DNA of 64,000 bases from Phytoseiulus persimilis (lineage: Eukaryota; Arthropoda; Arachnida; Mesostigmata; Phytoseiidae): positions 9,424,001 to 9,488,000 of the forward strand of contig CM075101.1 of assembly GCA_037576195.1 (NCBI GenBank), in the 5' to 3' direction. A model generated the notes under the pieces. The model searched no databases. It was not told the origin of the DNA and saw nothing but the letters and a program-made list of their open reading frames with translations. The position numbers and the translations under genes were made by a program. This document shows positions 1 to 12,549 of this stretch, one piece after another. Every line of letters begins with the position of its first letter. Within the stretch, counting starts at the first letter, position 1.

Positions 1-461
1 GAGAGAGGGCTCCCGGAGTTCGGGCTTGTGAGTAATCGGGCTCCCGGGTATCCTGGGGGCCAATCTGGCAGCGCTGCAGACCTCCGAAATTTCGAATAAG
101 ATGAGAAGTGGCTGGCAGATCGAACGGAACACAGGCGCTGTGGTTGGACGGAGTCATGCGCTGTTCAGCTATGTGCCGGACGAGTCCGGTGAGCTCAAGG
201 ACGGTCACGCACCTCAATCATACCGGAGACACACGGGGAAATTCTGCGGAGCAGATGAGGGAACGCGCATATAAGCAGACAATGGTTCCAATCTGCTGGA
301 GCCTTGTTGCTGTCCAACGAAACGGAGACACGGAGTTGCTCCGCCACGATCTACGCCCAACAACAGCCTGACCCTCCTGCCCTGCGCAAGCGTAGCTTAG
401 GAGGCATCATCCCCATGCGAGAGGGCTTCGACAGAGTCTCATCTGACACCAATTTCTCCAG

Positions 462-524
462 TCAGTTTGGAGCGACCAAGACGGGATCCCGAGTCTCATG
501 AGCCATCTGAAAGGGGCTGGGTGG
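462..524 (+). CDS. Weak candidate: 63-base plus-strand exon
   Basis: The segment follows an acceptor with a pyrimidine tract (CCAATTTCTCCAG) and ends at a perfect GTAAGT donor. It is 21 codons long and open as SVWSDQDGIPSLMSHLKGAGW in two short blocks, SVWSDQDGIP then SLMSHLKGAGW. No family is recognised. The evidence is splice-site quality only, and such pairs are expected by chance in this much sequence. Confidence 0.12.
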
Positions 525-1877
525 GTAAGTGACCCCAGGTTGAGGTATGGGAGGAATTCTTCGTTTTCAGGCTGTCGTATGTCAGCACAGCATAGGGCAA
601 CCGGATCTGAGCGGAAGGTGCTCGGAAAGCCTGAAAAAGCTAGGAGAAGTGACGAGGAGCATGACAGCTAGACAAGGTCGTATCTCGTTGGAGAGCAATG
701 GAGCTTCTCCAAATGCATCCGTTCGTTGTCGTACGCCAACCCAATGCTGAGATATGACAATTTGGAAATCGAGCATTCCTCCTAGTCCCCAACATTGAGG
801 CACTCATCCGCCCATCCCCTCTAGCCGCTGACCGCCGGTTACGGAAGCAGCGGTGAGCAAACTCCACCGAAAGCGTAAGGAAACCGATCTATCGCTTCAG
901 GTCGCCTCGATTCTTGTGGTCACGTGCACTGTTGCTACGCAGTCTCCACGAATAAATTGTCGGCCTGGAGACTGCGGTCACGGAAAATTGCGCCCACCAC
1001 TGATCGTTGAGTGTTCTCCCAATCACACTAGTTGAATCAATTTCAGTCGATGTCGGAGCCCTAGTCTCGATCGGAATGTCCTCGCGAGGGAAGCTCGGCC
1101 CGAGGGAGCGATCTGGACGCCGCGCTTCCCTCCCGACTTTGAGATTAACTCCCGGCGACAACGTGAGAGGTTTCGGGCCGAGAAGACCAACGATCGGAGC
1201 TTTTTGACGGATTTTCGTTTCGGTGTTAGAGATGAGAGATCAGCATTGTACTTGTCCGCATGTTTCGATTCACTGGTTCTCGTAGTCATCGACACATTCG
1301 CTTCGCGTTAACTCCTTGTGTACGGGGTCGTTCCCAGGATATACCAGGACAAGTTTTGTGAATCTCGAACATGGACTGGTTGTTCTAGTCATCGGCGGTT
1401 TCTTCGGGGTCTTGGAAGCATTCTTATGTCGGTTTTTTGTTGTAGACGTTCCTTTCTTCTGTTCGACCCTTTTTGCTATTCTCGTTTTCACGATACCGAC
1501 GTAACTGTTTCTCTCTCGGCTTATCGAATCTGTGATTCATCCGGATCTAATTGAAGCTTCAGCGGCTGCAGTAGATCGATTGGGGCTGATGTATTCGGTT
1601 TTTTGCTCCTTGTTCTCGATGTCTGCCGACTTCCTCTCCCAGCGCTCCTTGCCTTCGCGTCGTCTACATTACCCGCCTCTTTCCGAATTTTGATGCTCCG
1701 AATTTCATCAGCTGTGGTGAAGAAAAGTTCCTTCTTGGGTTGACCTCCGCATCACATGTAATTTTTCCCGCGCAAGACGGCGGAGTACACAGCACCGATC
1801 CTCGCCAAGCTGAATCGTTCAAAGAGACGTTCGCAACAAAATATCCGTTCTTTCTAGCGGAGTTCTCTCTATTGCAG

Positions 1878-1946
1878 CCTCCTCCGGAACGAAGTCTGAA
1901 GGGAGCCGAAGTAGGGAACGGAGAAGGACTCAAATGTTCAATCGAG
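1878..1946 (+). CDS. Weak candidate: 69-base plus-strand exon
   Basis: A strong acceptor (GTTCTCTCTATTGCAG) and a good donor (CGAG|GTAGGT) bound 69 bases, an exact multiple of three. Two of the three frames are open: PPPERSLKGAEVG and on, or SSGTKSEGSRSRERRR and on. The product is not recognised and the frame cannot be chosen. Of the isolated small candidates in the first 9 kb this has the best pair of splice signals. Confidence 0.15.
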
Positions 1947-4126
1947 GTAGGTAATCATGAGGGTCATTCGTTTTTTCTCTCCGCTCCCAGGTTCTCCCGT
2001 GCGTTCGCTTCGAGGGTTCGGCCCTCGGAACAAAGAGCTCCACGAGCGTAAACGACAGAACGGACAGCGCGACTGTGCGGATGAGCATTGCCATTGAATC
2101 AGCTGCAGGCCGCGAGCGCTTGTAATTGAGTTGTCATGATGTCCATTCATTCCGCGTCCATTGGCCTCTTGACAGGCCCTCCGACCGACCGGCCTGCTTG
2201 CACGCTCGGTCCGTCGATGACCTGAGCATCCATGCTGAGGCCTTTCCTACAACCAAACCGAATTTCGATCCTAAGGATGCATACGCCTCCACGCTGTCCC
2301 GAGTTGAGATCGGAGCCTGAGCTCGGGGCTCAAACTTGGGCGCCGGTGCTCATTCTTCGAGATAGACTCACACTCTGTGGGCATCTGTCAACAGAGACCG
2401 ACTCCTCCAAAGGTGATTTCTCTGATCTATTGTTCATACTACGAGGAAATGTCAGAGAAGTTCCCCGAGAACTGACTTCCGGTACCTGCCGTACACAAAA
2501 CAGCCCGGGAAGACGCCGGATCGAGTGACGGACTACGAATGATATCCTGACGTAATCGGCTACGAAATCCTAGACACGAGTCGTACGATGTCACGGTACG
2601 TGAAATTTCGTGTTCCGGGTAAGCTCGACTTTCGTGCGGGAGCTGACTCGAACAGCGTTTCACCTTTCGACGACCCGGACTGTGTCGCTGCGTGTCCTCC
2701 GCCATCCACTGCCTGTCACTGAACATTTTCCATGGATTTCGATCTCGTGCCACACTGTGTTGATGCCTCGCATAGAAGTGAGAGATATGGAGGTCAAGAT
2801 GCGAGCGCCGTCTCCGTCTACTGCGGTCTTAAAAACCAGAATGGGCGGTTCGAAGGGAGGATGGACTTGACAAACGCTCCATTGACAGCGAACGAAGCGG
2901 TATGTTTCCTGCTGGAACGGTTTCGGAAAACCCTAACTTCCGAAGGAGTACATGCCGCCTATTCTCATTTAACAATCGCTTCCATCCTTGATAGACTTTG
3001 AGTTTCAGATTTTCGAGAGAACAATCTTCGATATCTCCCGCCCTGTGGCAACTTCCCCATTCTGCTTTCTCATTTTCTTGTGGCGCCGATTTCGAGCAAA
3101 AAAAATGCGGATCCTTGATCATAGAGCTGATATTTCACCCTGGTCAAATTGCTCCTCTCGACCTTTCGTCCTCCGTCAGGATATGTTCGCCTGCTGCCCG
3201 CATCCACCGGCTGAAATCTTGGCTGCGCTGGAAAATCATCAACTCATCATCGACTCAGCCCTAACGTGTCGGAGATCCGTTCGATCGCAACGGGAGAGGC
3301 TCCGATTCTATCGGTCGGAATTCCAGTTGTTATTGTGGTGGGAGTCTTCCACTCTGGTGAACACGATCTGGAAGACGAGGTTTCGATGTCCCGGGAATGT
3401 CAGCGTGAACCATGGAGTGACCTAGCAATTATTGCGGTGCAGAACTTCAACCCCGAGCGCTGGAAGTTTCAATAAAGTTGACCGTTTCCCGGCAAGCGAT
3501 CCACCATCCGACATAGCTGTGAGAATCCTCGAAGGAACCCAAACTTGTGAGCTTGCGGTCGGAGCGCGGGGTCGAAACTTCAGAATTTCCTCGAATCGTT
3601 GGGAAAAGCTCCGCGGATTCCTCAGGAGAGCTTTTCAAAGAACGAGGGTTCCCGATGGAAGCACAAGCACAAAAGATTGGTCGAGGCACATAGCTGTTTC
3701 ACGATCTCGGGCTTGCACAATATCCTCGTCAACGTTGCCTCGCACGTGGCCTGCTCCGGGCTGCGTATCACAGGCTCGGCGTACTTTATGACAGAGCCTT
3801 CGATACATACTAATCAAGTTTCCGTCCCGTGTTTTGCATATCAGATACGCACTCCTCCTGAAGCAAAAGAATATGGAATCCGAGCTGAGCGTTTTCTTCC
3901 TTCCGAGTTTTCCCCGGGTTCAGCAGGCGCTGCGTCGAGTGCGAATCGAGGAAAGAACTTGGTCCATTTCCCAGACGAATTCGGAAGCCGATCTCGTCGG
4001 GATCCCGGACTTGACGATCGTGTCGAAGCGCCGTCGGCATCAACATTTTTCCTTTTCCGTCCTGCGCCGCCGGCGGGTGGGAGTATGAAACTGGTTCGTC
4101 TCCGCTTTGTAAACTACCAACGGGCG

Positions 4127-4312
4127 ATGAATACCAGGACACGGCCATGCTTCGGTTCAGATGTGGCGACAGCGATGCTCTCGATGGCCGCGATGATTAT
4201 ATTCATTGCTTCTCATGCAAATGCTCAAGGAGCGAGCGATGCTCTGAGGGAAAAAAATCTGCTCGGGGGTCACCTAATGACCGCCCGAATGTTGGTAATA
4301 GGGCATCCTTGA
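4127..4312 (+). CDS. Weak candidate: small secreted peptide or signal-peptide exon
   Basis: The frame opens at an ATG with purine at -3 (GGGCGATGA) and runs 61 codons to TGA. Residues 15-33 (TAMLSMAAMIIFIASHANA) look like a eukaryotic signal peptide with a plausible AXA cleavage site before QGASDALREK. The frame also passes a possible phase-0 donor, TTG|GTAATA, after codon 56. It could therefore be the first exon of a secreted protein rather than a complete peptide. There are no dibasic cleavage sites or cysteine pattern. The open frame extends upstream of this ATG, and chance is a real alternative. Confidence 0.14.
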   Translation: MNTRTRPCFGSDVATAMLSMAAMIIFIASHANAQGASDALREKNLLGGHLMTARMLVIGHP

Positions 4313-7300
4313 CGCCAGATGATCCGAGCAATCCTTCTCCCTCAGACTGTCCCGCAGCGTAGTCCTTTCCCTCTCGGCCTTACCGCCTCTCGTGGCGAGA
4401 CCCTTCATGGAGGGCTTGACCAGAGAGGGCATAGTACCCAAAAAGAATCTTTCGCGCGGAATAATCGGTGAACCGATCGTGAGGACGAGATCCCGAGGCG
4501 ATCCCGAAGCCACAGCCACTCAAGGAATCAGTCAGTCGAGCGGTCCTCGTCGACAAGCCTCTACCTGCTATAATGAAGATACGGCGATATTGCTCCTGTT
4601 ACAACAACTATTACTGCTGGTGCTACGTATGTCTACGAGCTGCACTCGTAACGGAGCCTCCCCACAATCAGGTATCCATTATCTCGACGATTAATGAGAC
4701 TCGCACACGTTCCTCTCATAGCTCTCACTCGCTCGTTCCGATGCTCTCGATGCAGATCGAGTTTGGATGCCGCCGAACGCGACGGGAGCTCTGTCTTCAT
4801 ATGTTCTTCAGCAGCAGCTGCGTTTTCCTCCGGCTCAGAATCGATGAGGTCCCCCGTCATCGGCTACCCAGCGCGCTGGAGAGCGATCGAAAGTCGAGCT
4901 ACGGTCCCTGTGAGAAACAACCGCTGATACGTTTCCGTAGACGCGCGACAATCGATCGTCCGCCAACAGCCTTTCCGAGTAACTGGGCCGGTGTCTTGTG
5001 GTTTGATAAAATGTCGACAGGGGAGACTTGATCAATTTGTCTTTGCCGACAGCCAGTTGTCCCACCGCTCTCGAACTAGCCGAGTGGAAGAATATTGCGC
5101 CGGCAAGACCATCAAGCGTCCAAGCCGTTCGTGCGCGGAGCCACCTTCCAGATTATCACTTAAATCACAGATGAGGAATCCAATCACGGCTGACGCGGGC
5201 TCAGTTCCAAACTTGCCAACGTCAGAGGCGAAAAAATGAGAGTTCGAACCGGGACGGGACGAAAAATTGAGCTGTGTCAATTAATGACTCGACCCCTGTC
5301 GATGGCTGATAACGTTACGCGAACAGAGCTCGAGTGGGCCGCTCGCTATTGGACTTGCTCTCGAGAATGAATCATCGAAACAGCCGACGTGTCCAGAGCA
5401 GGAGTCCGGAAAGAAACGTTCCTGCTCAACTGCGCATCTCTCAGCGAGAGACGATGTCCGACTAACGGTTTCGGCAGCTTGGCACCCACCGGACGACCGA
5501 CCGGTAGTCGGCCGGCCGGCCAGTCATTGTGAGGTCAAGGGCTATGGAACATTGATATTAGACCTTGGAATGACCTCTGCTCCATTCGACAACTCGATGT
5601 ATCACCATTGATCACACCTCTGGCGCTAGGTAGTAGGGGACGCGGGCTCGTCCACTTTTCGATCGTAACTCACGTAGCTAACTACGGGGAATTTGAATGA
5701 ATGCGATGTCCCATTGAGAACGAGGGCTTACGGCCTCGTTGCTGCTCGCGGTACCTTTGTGCCGTTCTAGACGAAGCCGGTCGAAGCAGCACAAAGGATC
5801 GAGTCCGCAAGAGGTAACCCGCAGCCGCAGCCTCAAACTGTGGAAGGCCTCCGACTGTTGGGCTGCCCCGTTGTTCCGAAGTACTCGTCGCCCCCTCGCC
5901 CAACACATTCCGACCAAGTTCCGAACGTATCACCGGTTCTTCAATTCGAGAATTATCGCCTCATTTTGGGGATGTACCCCCGCCAAGAGCGCGCCGTCAA
6001 TCGTTACTTCGCTTTGGCATCTCTATCGCGTCAATCACTCAGCCGATAAGTATCGATGAAGTTTCGGGTTCGACAGTGTCCAATCCGCCCAGACTGAGCC
6101 CAGAATCCGCGGCACTCGATCTCAGCCGACTTGGAAGAGCGGCACAAATTTCAATCCCGAATTCCGGGTTGAGCTCGTTCCGCAGCAAAAGAGACGGTAA
6201 CTGGTTCTCAAGAGTCTCAAGCGGTTCCGCAACCCAGCTCTCTGCTACTCGTTTCACTTGAAAGCGATAAACTTCCACGTCGTCGACGGTGCTGCCGGGA
6301 CGGAACTTGAATTATTGACGCGTGAATATCCCTGAATTCCTCAATCTCCGCTTCGTTACATCATGCTTCTATTCCTAGGTATCCTTGTAGAGACAGGGCG
6401 AGTCTCGCCGTGTTCGCCACCGTTCGCAGACGCTCTCCAGGCTGTTTCGCAGGCCGTTGAATACCGAACAGGCCCTCTACTACGCAAGCTGAGCGTTCGC
6501 CGATTTCGAAATCCAGTGCCCGCCAGATCATGAAGCCACATTGTCGCTTCCCATCAATCTGAACGCGTTCGAGAAAAAAAAAACACGGCAATGGGAAGGC
6601 CCGACGATCAGGAAGGCGATATCGAGTACTCGCACCCGTGATGGCCAAGTGGACAGCGCGGTCCGCTGGCGCTCTCACTTCCAGCGTGGTTGCCATTGTC
6701 ATCGGACTACATATACCGATATAAATGTACAATATATCCGCTACCAGCGCTCGGCCAGCTTTCGGTATTCCGCTCCACAGTGGAAGAGGAGCGTCTGGCG
6801 GCGGGATCCTGTTTCCGCAGAGGAAACGAGCTATTGTCATCTTTCTGTCCGCAATCTCCCCGAACTGAGAGCATATCGAGTGGAGAGTTTTTCGAGGCCG
6901 GAGTTGATCCGAATCGAGATGAACTTCACTCGGTGCAACAGCCGTACCCTTGTTATCAGCGGTTTCCTCAATCCGAATATGAAGCGCGATCCTGCGCGTA
7001 ACATTAGTATAAACATCTCGCTACTGCTCTCCATGTTCCAGTGCGAGAGAGCCGCAGAACCGCTTCTCTATTCTTCTCGACTGAACCATATTACGCTACG
7101 GTGGGATCGAGTGTATTCACATCCGCGAAATTGTCCGGAGTTCTGACGGTCCGAAGCAAGAGGTGGCAGCCGAAAAAGTGAGCCTGGGAACCGCAACGGG
7201 TTCATCTCCGAGTTGACTCATCGCCGAAGAGGTGCCGAGACCGGATGACCAAAATATTTATACGTCTTGGAACGTAAACAAAGGTCTCGACTGAAAAAAC

Positions 7301-7842
7301 AGTGGCCTTGCGGCATCCGCTCCTAGCATACCGCAGCGTTTCGGCGATGCAGAATGCTGACACAGAGAAATTCAGGAGGACAAAATATCGCTCGTCCTTC
7401 AAGCGTTTTCCGGAAGACAATATCGCCAATACTCGGGGACCAAGGGATTGTGGAATAGATTGCAGGATTCAAGCCCCGCCCATCCAAGGCAGAGCGGACG
7501 CAAAAGTGGGGCAGCAGGATACAATTCAATTTCAGCTTTGGGACTCCAACTCGAACCTCGGATTTGATTCCCGGGCCCTCTTGGGTGTGAATCTCGACGG
7601 TAGATCGTTCGTCTGATGCGAGACTTCTGCTCCTCAGTCGGTTCTCTGAGCCACGCGCCTTTGTCCTCGAAGAGATTCGGGCTCCGAGGTATGAATTTCT
7701 ACGCCGATTCCTCATACATCATGCACTCCGCGTTCCATCGCCAGCGATCGTCGACATCGGACTCATCTCGGAATTCGTTCGGAAGACAACTGAAACGCAG
7801 GCAAGAGGGAACGTGCATACTGGACCGCAGTTTTTTTCCGAG

Positions 7843-7901
7843 TCATTCAAGGAGAGCTTCGAAAGGTCGTTTCGGAAACTGGTCGAAATTCTCCACGAAA
7901 G
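7843..7901 (+). CDS. Weak candidate: 59-base plus-strand exon
   Basis: An acceptor with a seven-T tract (GCAGTTTTTTTCCGAG) and a donor AAAG|GTAACC bound 59 bases. The open frame reads SFKESFERSFRKLVEILHER, a charged segment that could form a helix. No family is recognised. A CAGA microsatellite begins 12 bases after the donor. The evidence is splice signals plus an open frame only. Confidence 0.11.
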
Positions 7902-7912
7902 GTAACCTTCGC

Positions 7913-7928
7913 CAGACAGACAGACAGA
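7913..7928. repeat. (CAGA)4 microsatellite
   Basis: Four perfect copies of the tetranucleotide CAGA on the plus strand. Confidence 0.9.
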
Positions 7929-8808
7929 GGAGAGGGGGACAGAGGAAAAGCCCCATCCCCTCTCTTTTCTCTTGGATGTTTAGAGATCAAAGAACGCAAT
8001 CGCTATTCGGACTCTTTCTGAGCCCGAGATCCCTCATCTTGGGTTATTGATTTCGACAACACAGTGGCTCTAAAGTATCTCAAATATTACACGTGCTTTC
8101 CTCACTCGAGCAGGGGCAGAACTTCTTCCGGAAGGAATGAGGCAGCGCTATCGACGTGGAGATTGAATCGAACCTCATAAACATCGGCTACTCATTCAAT
8201 GGTCGAAGAGCGTGAAATGGAGCTCATTCTGAGGGATGATTCTGCAGGCATTTCTCGAAGCCGTCACGTGGTGTCGTCAATGCGAGGGATTTCAACAGCG
8301 AAGGAGTTTGTAGCAGCAATACAAAGAAGCTATGTACTTGGAGAGAGTGGAGGAGTTTATTACTTTTTCTCCTGGAATCTCATTCCTTCTTCCTGTCAGG
8401 AGTTATGTCATCCCGCTGGATTCGGATTCGAGAATCGGTTGGGAACGAGCCTCTCTTTGATGGAAAGCGCGAGTTCCAGAGCTTTCGCGTGAGTTCATAT
8501 AGAACAAGCTGACCAGACATGATGGCAGCTGGCTGTCGGTCGGCGATCTGTCTGTTCATCAGGGGCCAGCACACGCGTGTCCGTGCGTTCACCGACGGAC
8601 GCTCGATCTTCTATGCCGTGGGCTGACAATGATCACTACGATGACGCTGCTCATCTATTTGGGGCTTACCACTCCGCCGAAGCGTTTGGCCGCAGGCTAG
8701 GTTCAGCGGGGAAACTCTCTGAGGATTCCGCACTCGATCCGTAATCATCCTACCTTTCGATCTCGTACCTGACAGTGGAATTCGCAACGAGAATTTCAAA
8801 AGACTCAC

Positions 8809-8986
8809 CTGGCAAAATGAGGAGCAACAACGCCCAATAGACTTTCTCTTCATCCTGGGCTATAGACGCAGTGCCGTCCGTCCAGAGTGTGTCGTTCAGG
8901 GTTCGATTGAAGCCTCCGAGGTCATCGTAGTCCAGTTGGAGGCTGGAATTCTGACTGATGCTGTCCTGGCCGCCGTATTCCCCTTG
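8809..8986 (-). CDS. Internal exon of an aminergic GPCR, probably D2-like dopamine receptor (N-terminal tail and start of TM1)
   Basis: Seen: on the minus strand a pyrimidine-rich acceptor ending in TCTTTGCAG precedes 59 open codons plus one base, followed by the donor CCAG|GTGAGTC. The translation has an acidic tail with three N-glycosylation sequons (NSS at residue 13, NRT at 27, NDT at 31). It ends DEEKVYWALLLLILP, the start of a hydrophobic helix. Known: invertebrate D2-like dopamine receptors begin TM1 with a YWALL-type segment followed by a valine and then an FGN-type motif. Such receptors are plasma-membrane Gi/o-coupled amine receptors. The exon ends in phase 1 with a lone G, so a next exon beginning T would restore that valine. 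Inference: this is the second coding exon. The next exon is not visible down to position 1, so that intron exceeds 8.8 kb. Another aminergic receptor is the main alternative. Confidence 0.58.
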
Positions 8987-9649
8987 CTGCAAAGACCAAA
9001 GTCTGAGCTCAACGCTTTGAACTCTGGTAGCTCGCTGAAGAGGTCTCGATGCTTGGCACGCCACAAACGAGCTCCATTTTCGAACAATATGGAGGAGTTC
9101 ATATCACGGTGCGTGAACGCCCATTGTCCAGCGTGTCTCACTTTTGAACACTTTTTTCAATGCTCTGGATCGCTCGATTACTATCGACGGAACCCCATCA
9201 CACCGACCGTTCCTCTCTCCCATGCACGCTGACTTGACGGGATGAAAAGAACCATCGAGAACTATTTGGCGAGGAATACCAGGAACCAAGGTGTCGCTGA
9301 AACCTCTCGTCGCTGCCGGAGGTCCGGAACGGTTTCTGAAAGTCGATACCCCCCTGAATTCAGCCCTGTGGCCCCTGTAGTGAGAACGGTTTTCTCGCAT
9401 CCGCGGAGGGATCGGAGTATGCTCTCCAATCAAGATTGGTCCAACGGCGTCCTTTTCCCCGAAGAACTTGAAGAAGACGACTTGACGCAGCAAGCCTGTG
9501 GAGTGCTCTCCTTCCTTGAGTTGGGTTTCGCGTCGACGACTTCTCCGGGAATTATTAAGCGGAGCAACGGCATAAGAGAATGACTCCGTGCCCCGCTGAT
9601 TTCCGCTGAATCCGCTGCCAACCCTCCGCGATTGGGATAAGGCTCGTCG

Positions 9650-9690
9650 GTGAAGTGGGTTTCGGTTAACTGGGTTGCTGTGAAGTGGGT
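9650..9690. repeat. Three-copy 15-bp tandem repeat
   Basis: An 11-base core recurs at exact 15-base spacing: GTGAAGTGGGT at 9650, GTTAACTGGGT at 9665 and GTGAAGTGGGT at 9680. The first and third cores are identical and the middle one differs at two positions. The four-base spacers differ. Confidence 0.75.
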
Positions 9691-10933
9691 CCCAAACCGG
9701 GGGTTCTTAAGGCTCCGGTATGCTCCCTCGTTTGGAGCAGCGGAAATTACAAAACCCAAAATCATGCTGAATCGAAGCGTGTGACGACACGTCGAACTGT
9801 GGGATGAGTTCTCTGTGACGAATCTCGCAACAAGGCCTGCCAGTGAATCCGATCTGCATCTTGGCTCTCCCTATGAGGCCACCGAGCGTTGTTCCTTCCC
9901 TTCACCTCCGGCTTCCCGAGTTCTGTTCTGATCCGGTGGAATCCAGGATTTCTAGAATCAGAAACAATGCCCTCTGTGTTGACCCGACATACTTCAAGGG
10001 TAAGCGCGGTCGGGCAGTCGAGAGTGTACGCACGGGACTCCGCGAAGCTTCGGTCGACGGAATTCTCGACAATGACATGGAGGACGCGTTTTAAAAAGAG
10101 CTCATGCTCGGTGCCTCTCAGGAACTTCCCTCTTGAGTTCCGTGTCTTCCTGCTGCCCTCAAACCTGTGCTTTTTGTCATCCTACCGAGTGAATGGCGTC
10201 CACTGTAACAACTTTCAGCTTAGAGGTCTGAGCCGAGCGTGTTCCGATTTCAATGGTTTTCCAACACCTTGTTCTGTGCCCTAAGAAAAGGAACGAGTTG
10301 CGAGGTTGTGCCGACTATCTGAGGATGAGGGTCTGTTTCTTTCCTCCCAGCTCCCTTTTGTCGGCCTTGGTCGACAGCGAGCGCAACAGTGGGTCGCGCT
10401 CGACTCCGGTGTAACAAAAGCTCGGCGACGAATCTTTGTGTCGAGTGGAGTTACCCGCGGAAGGAATAGAAGCAAGAGCGATGGAGTCGAATAACCGGCG
10501 AAGATTTAGGCGGAGTGAAAGCGTTAGTGGCTGCTCCCAAGCTGCTCACGGTGTCCCAAGATTGCGGGGCCCGGAAGAGGCCCTGAAGGAATCAGGTGGT
10601 CCTGAAGAGAATCAAAGAAACGGGCGTCGGGATAAAAATGTAAACGGCAGGAAGCTCTCCTCCATGTTTCTTCTGCTCGAGGTGAGAACATTGTGGTCGT
10701 CCAGCCAGAGCCAATTCCCTCCCCGAATTCTTCCTGCCTTCACTTTCCTGAGATGTACGGCTCTGCCTTCGTGAACCATGAAATTACTCCGCAAACGTGG
10801 GAATATTCTCTGTGAGCAAGACTCCGGCGGACACGCGGACTGCGACCAGGCCAAACGATGCGGAGAGGAAGCAAGAGCACTGCGAAGGTTCCGGAGATGA
10901 AATATCCTCTCAGGGGCTTTCCAGAGGACTCAC

Positions 10934-10974
10934 CGCTCAGAGCGCGTATCCAATGGTGGTTCAGTGATGCTTCG
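10934..10974 (-). CDS. Weak candidate: 41-base minus-strand exon with strong splice sites
   Basis: Seen: on the minus strand a good polypyrimidine acceptor (GTTCGTCCTGACAG) is followed by 41 bases and a consensus donor, GAGCG|GTGAGTCC. It lies between the two proposed receptor exons. Two frames are open (one reads EASLNHHWIRALS), but the frame that would join in phase 0 to the exon at 8986 contains a stop. If real, it is therefore an alternative exon, an untranslated exon or part of another transcript. Short splice-bounded segments arise by chance in DNA of this length. Confidence 0.13.
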
Positions 10975-12530
10975 CTGTCAGGACGAACGAAAAATACACC
11001 AAGCGTTTCGGATTTCGGGAGGAGTTTCCGGGCGCTTTGATCACTGGTCTGTCGCAGAATCGCTGCCGAACCGTGTGGCGGATCGAGAAAAAGGAGTTGA
11101 ACCTGTTCAGCGCCGTTTCGTAGACTTCATCCATGTCTCCTTCTGGAAATATCTGATGCTCCGGCCCTGTTGAATCTCGCTCATCGAAGACATTACGAGA
11201 AAACCCAGAGAAGCATGTTCCGGACGCGCACGGATTTTTTTTTCAAGTCAATTCCACGTCCACCAGGACAGAATTTTGGAAAAAAAATCAGAAATCCTCA
11301 CCATACGAAAAGACGGTCGACTCTAGGCTGTCGAATATCGATCCAGACCATGAGCTCTCCTGGGAGCTTCAGAACGGAAATCATCGTCCGAGAGTTCTGA
11401 TTGTTCCGAATGAGGCGAACGAGAATATCTGGACCGTCTTTCATTGGTGGACGAGGCCATTTCAATGGCTCAACATGCGAGGTCCACAGCGTACGTGAAA
11501 GAGGAGGACGGGGCCTCATTTCTGGCTTTGCTGTTGAACCTGGGAGTGCCACGTGCTGGGCCGATCATCTCGACGAATAGTTGGATCCTATGTCGAGTTC
11601 GCTGTTTGGATCATCCACAATCATCAAGTTCGGTATGGAACCCGCGCACAGATCCATTGCCCGCCGCTCGAATCGAGCGTCGACCTCTCAATCGCTACTC
11701 ATCCATCCAGTTCTCAAGCAGAGCGAAATCACGCTCAACCCTATCGGAACTTCAAAGGAGGGTTGACCCGGAAAGCTTCGGGCAGCGCAGAGCTTTCCCT
11801 CCCATCATGTACAACATATCAGAACCCGAGGTTCTGATGCCCAAGGTGGCCGATGATGCCAGACTCCCGGCCGGCCGATTTCTCACTGCCGCTGAAGTTG
11901 AAGGCTCGTGCGGTGATGGATTCACCTCGGAGAGATTCCGAATCTCAGCTGGTCTCCCGACACGTGGGTCCCTTCGACTGTGGTTGACCTCCGGCTGCGA
12001 ACCGCAAAGTCTGTCGAACCGGCAGAAATGCGCACGGAACTGTTTGACCTCGCGAATCCTGAGCGAAGAAGGGGACAGGAAGGGAATCATTTTTGCGGGC
12101 GCCGCCTTCTGAGTGATCATCGGGCTTTTAATTGTGCACTCTCGACTACGCCTTAAGGTCACGTACGCGTTACGTTTTTTTTTCTCACTCCAGAGGAATT
12201 GGTTTCCCTAACGATCCCCGACGGCCGGCGTCGGTGGTTACTTCGAGGTTTGGCGAGATATCTGACTTTCGACAATGAGCTGGTGTGGCCTCCCGGGGCC
12301 TCGGCCCGAACCCGGGTTTCGCTCAATCAAGCGTTGAGCACGAATCTCCCGGAACTTGACGAGGCGTGGACTAGGTGCATCGCGATCGGTCTGCGAGGCA
12401 GAACTTTCGCAGATTAAGAGCGTCAAGGACTGCGTATCGTGCTGCGATGTCTTTCAACCTCCAGCTCAGACTCACGACAATGTCCGCGGGTTCCGAAATT
12501 GAATTTTCCTCGACTGCGAGCTGAACAGCT

Positions 12531-12549
12531 GAGAGAGAGAGAGAGAGAG
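12531..12549. repeat. (GA)n microsatellite
   Basis: Nineteen bases of perfect GA dinucleotide repeat on the plus strand. Confidence 0.9.

Larger units (their letters stand above)
1..8808. other. No assignable gene; probably downstream intron of the receptor gene
   Basis: No recognisable protein was found here on either strand. I looked on the minus strand for the receptor's next exon, which should contain an FGN-type motif, and did not find it. The region holds a few splice-bounded plus-strand segments (listed separately as weak candidates), a GC-rich stretch of CCGG-type palindromes near 5480-5522 and a CAGA microsatellite at 7913-7928. The longest open frame, ending at 4312, is about 237 codons and has no convincing domain. 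Confidence 0.4.

Noticed and set aside
1-189. An 80-codon plus-strand open stretch ending at a donor CCG|GTGAGC (segment WQIERNTGAVVGRSHALF)
   Set aside because: It looks protein-like but has no credible acceptor after the stop near position 28 and no recognised family.
3599-4312. The longest open frame in the window, about 237 codons
   Set aside because: With about 5-6 thousand stop-to-stop intervals in this window, a frame of this length is near chance expectation. It overlaps open frames in other phases and shows no domain. Only its last part is kept, as a weak signal-peptide candidate.
11444-12112. A 222-codon plus-strand open frame with overlapping minus-strand frames
   Set aside because: No recognised motif and open in several frames. 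A minus-strand piece with a donor at 11302 (LVRLIRNNQNSRTMISV and on) looked protein-like but has only a fair acceptor and no match I know.
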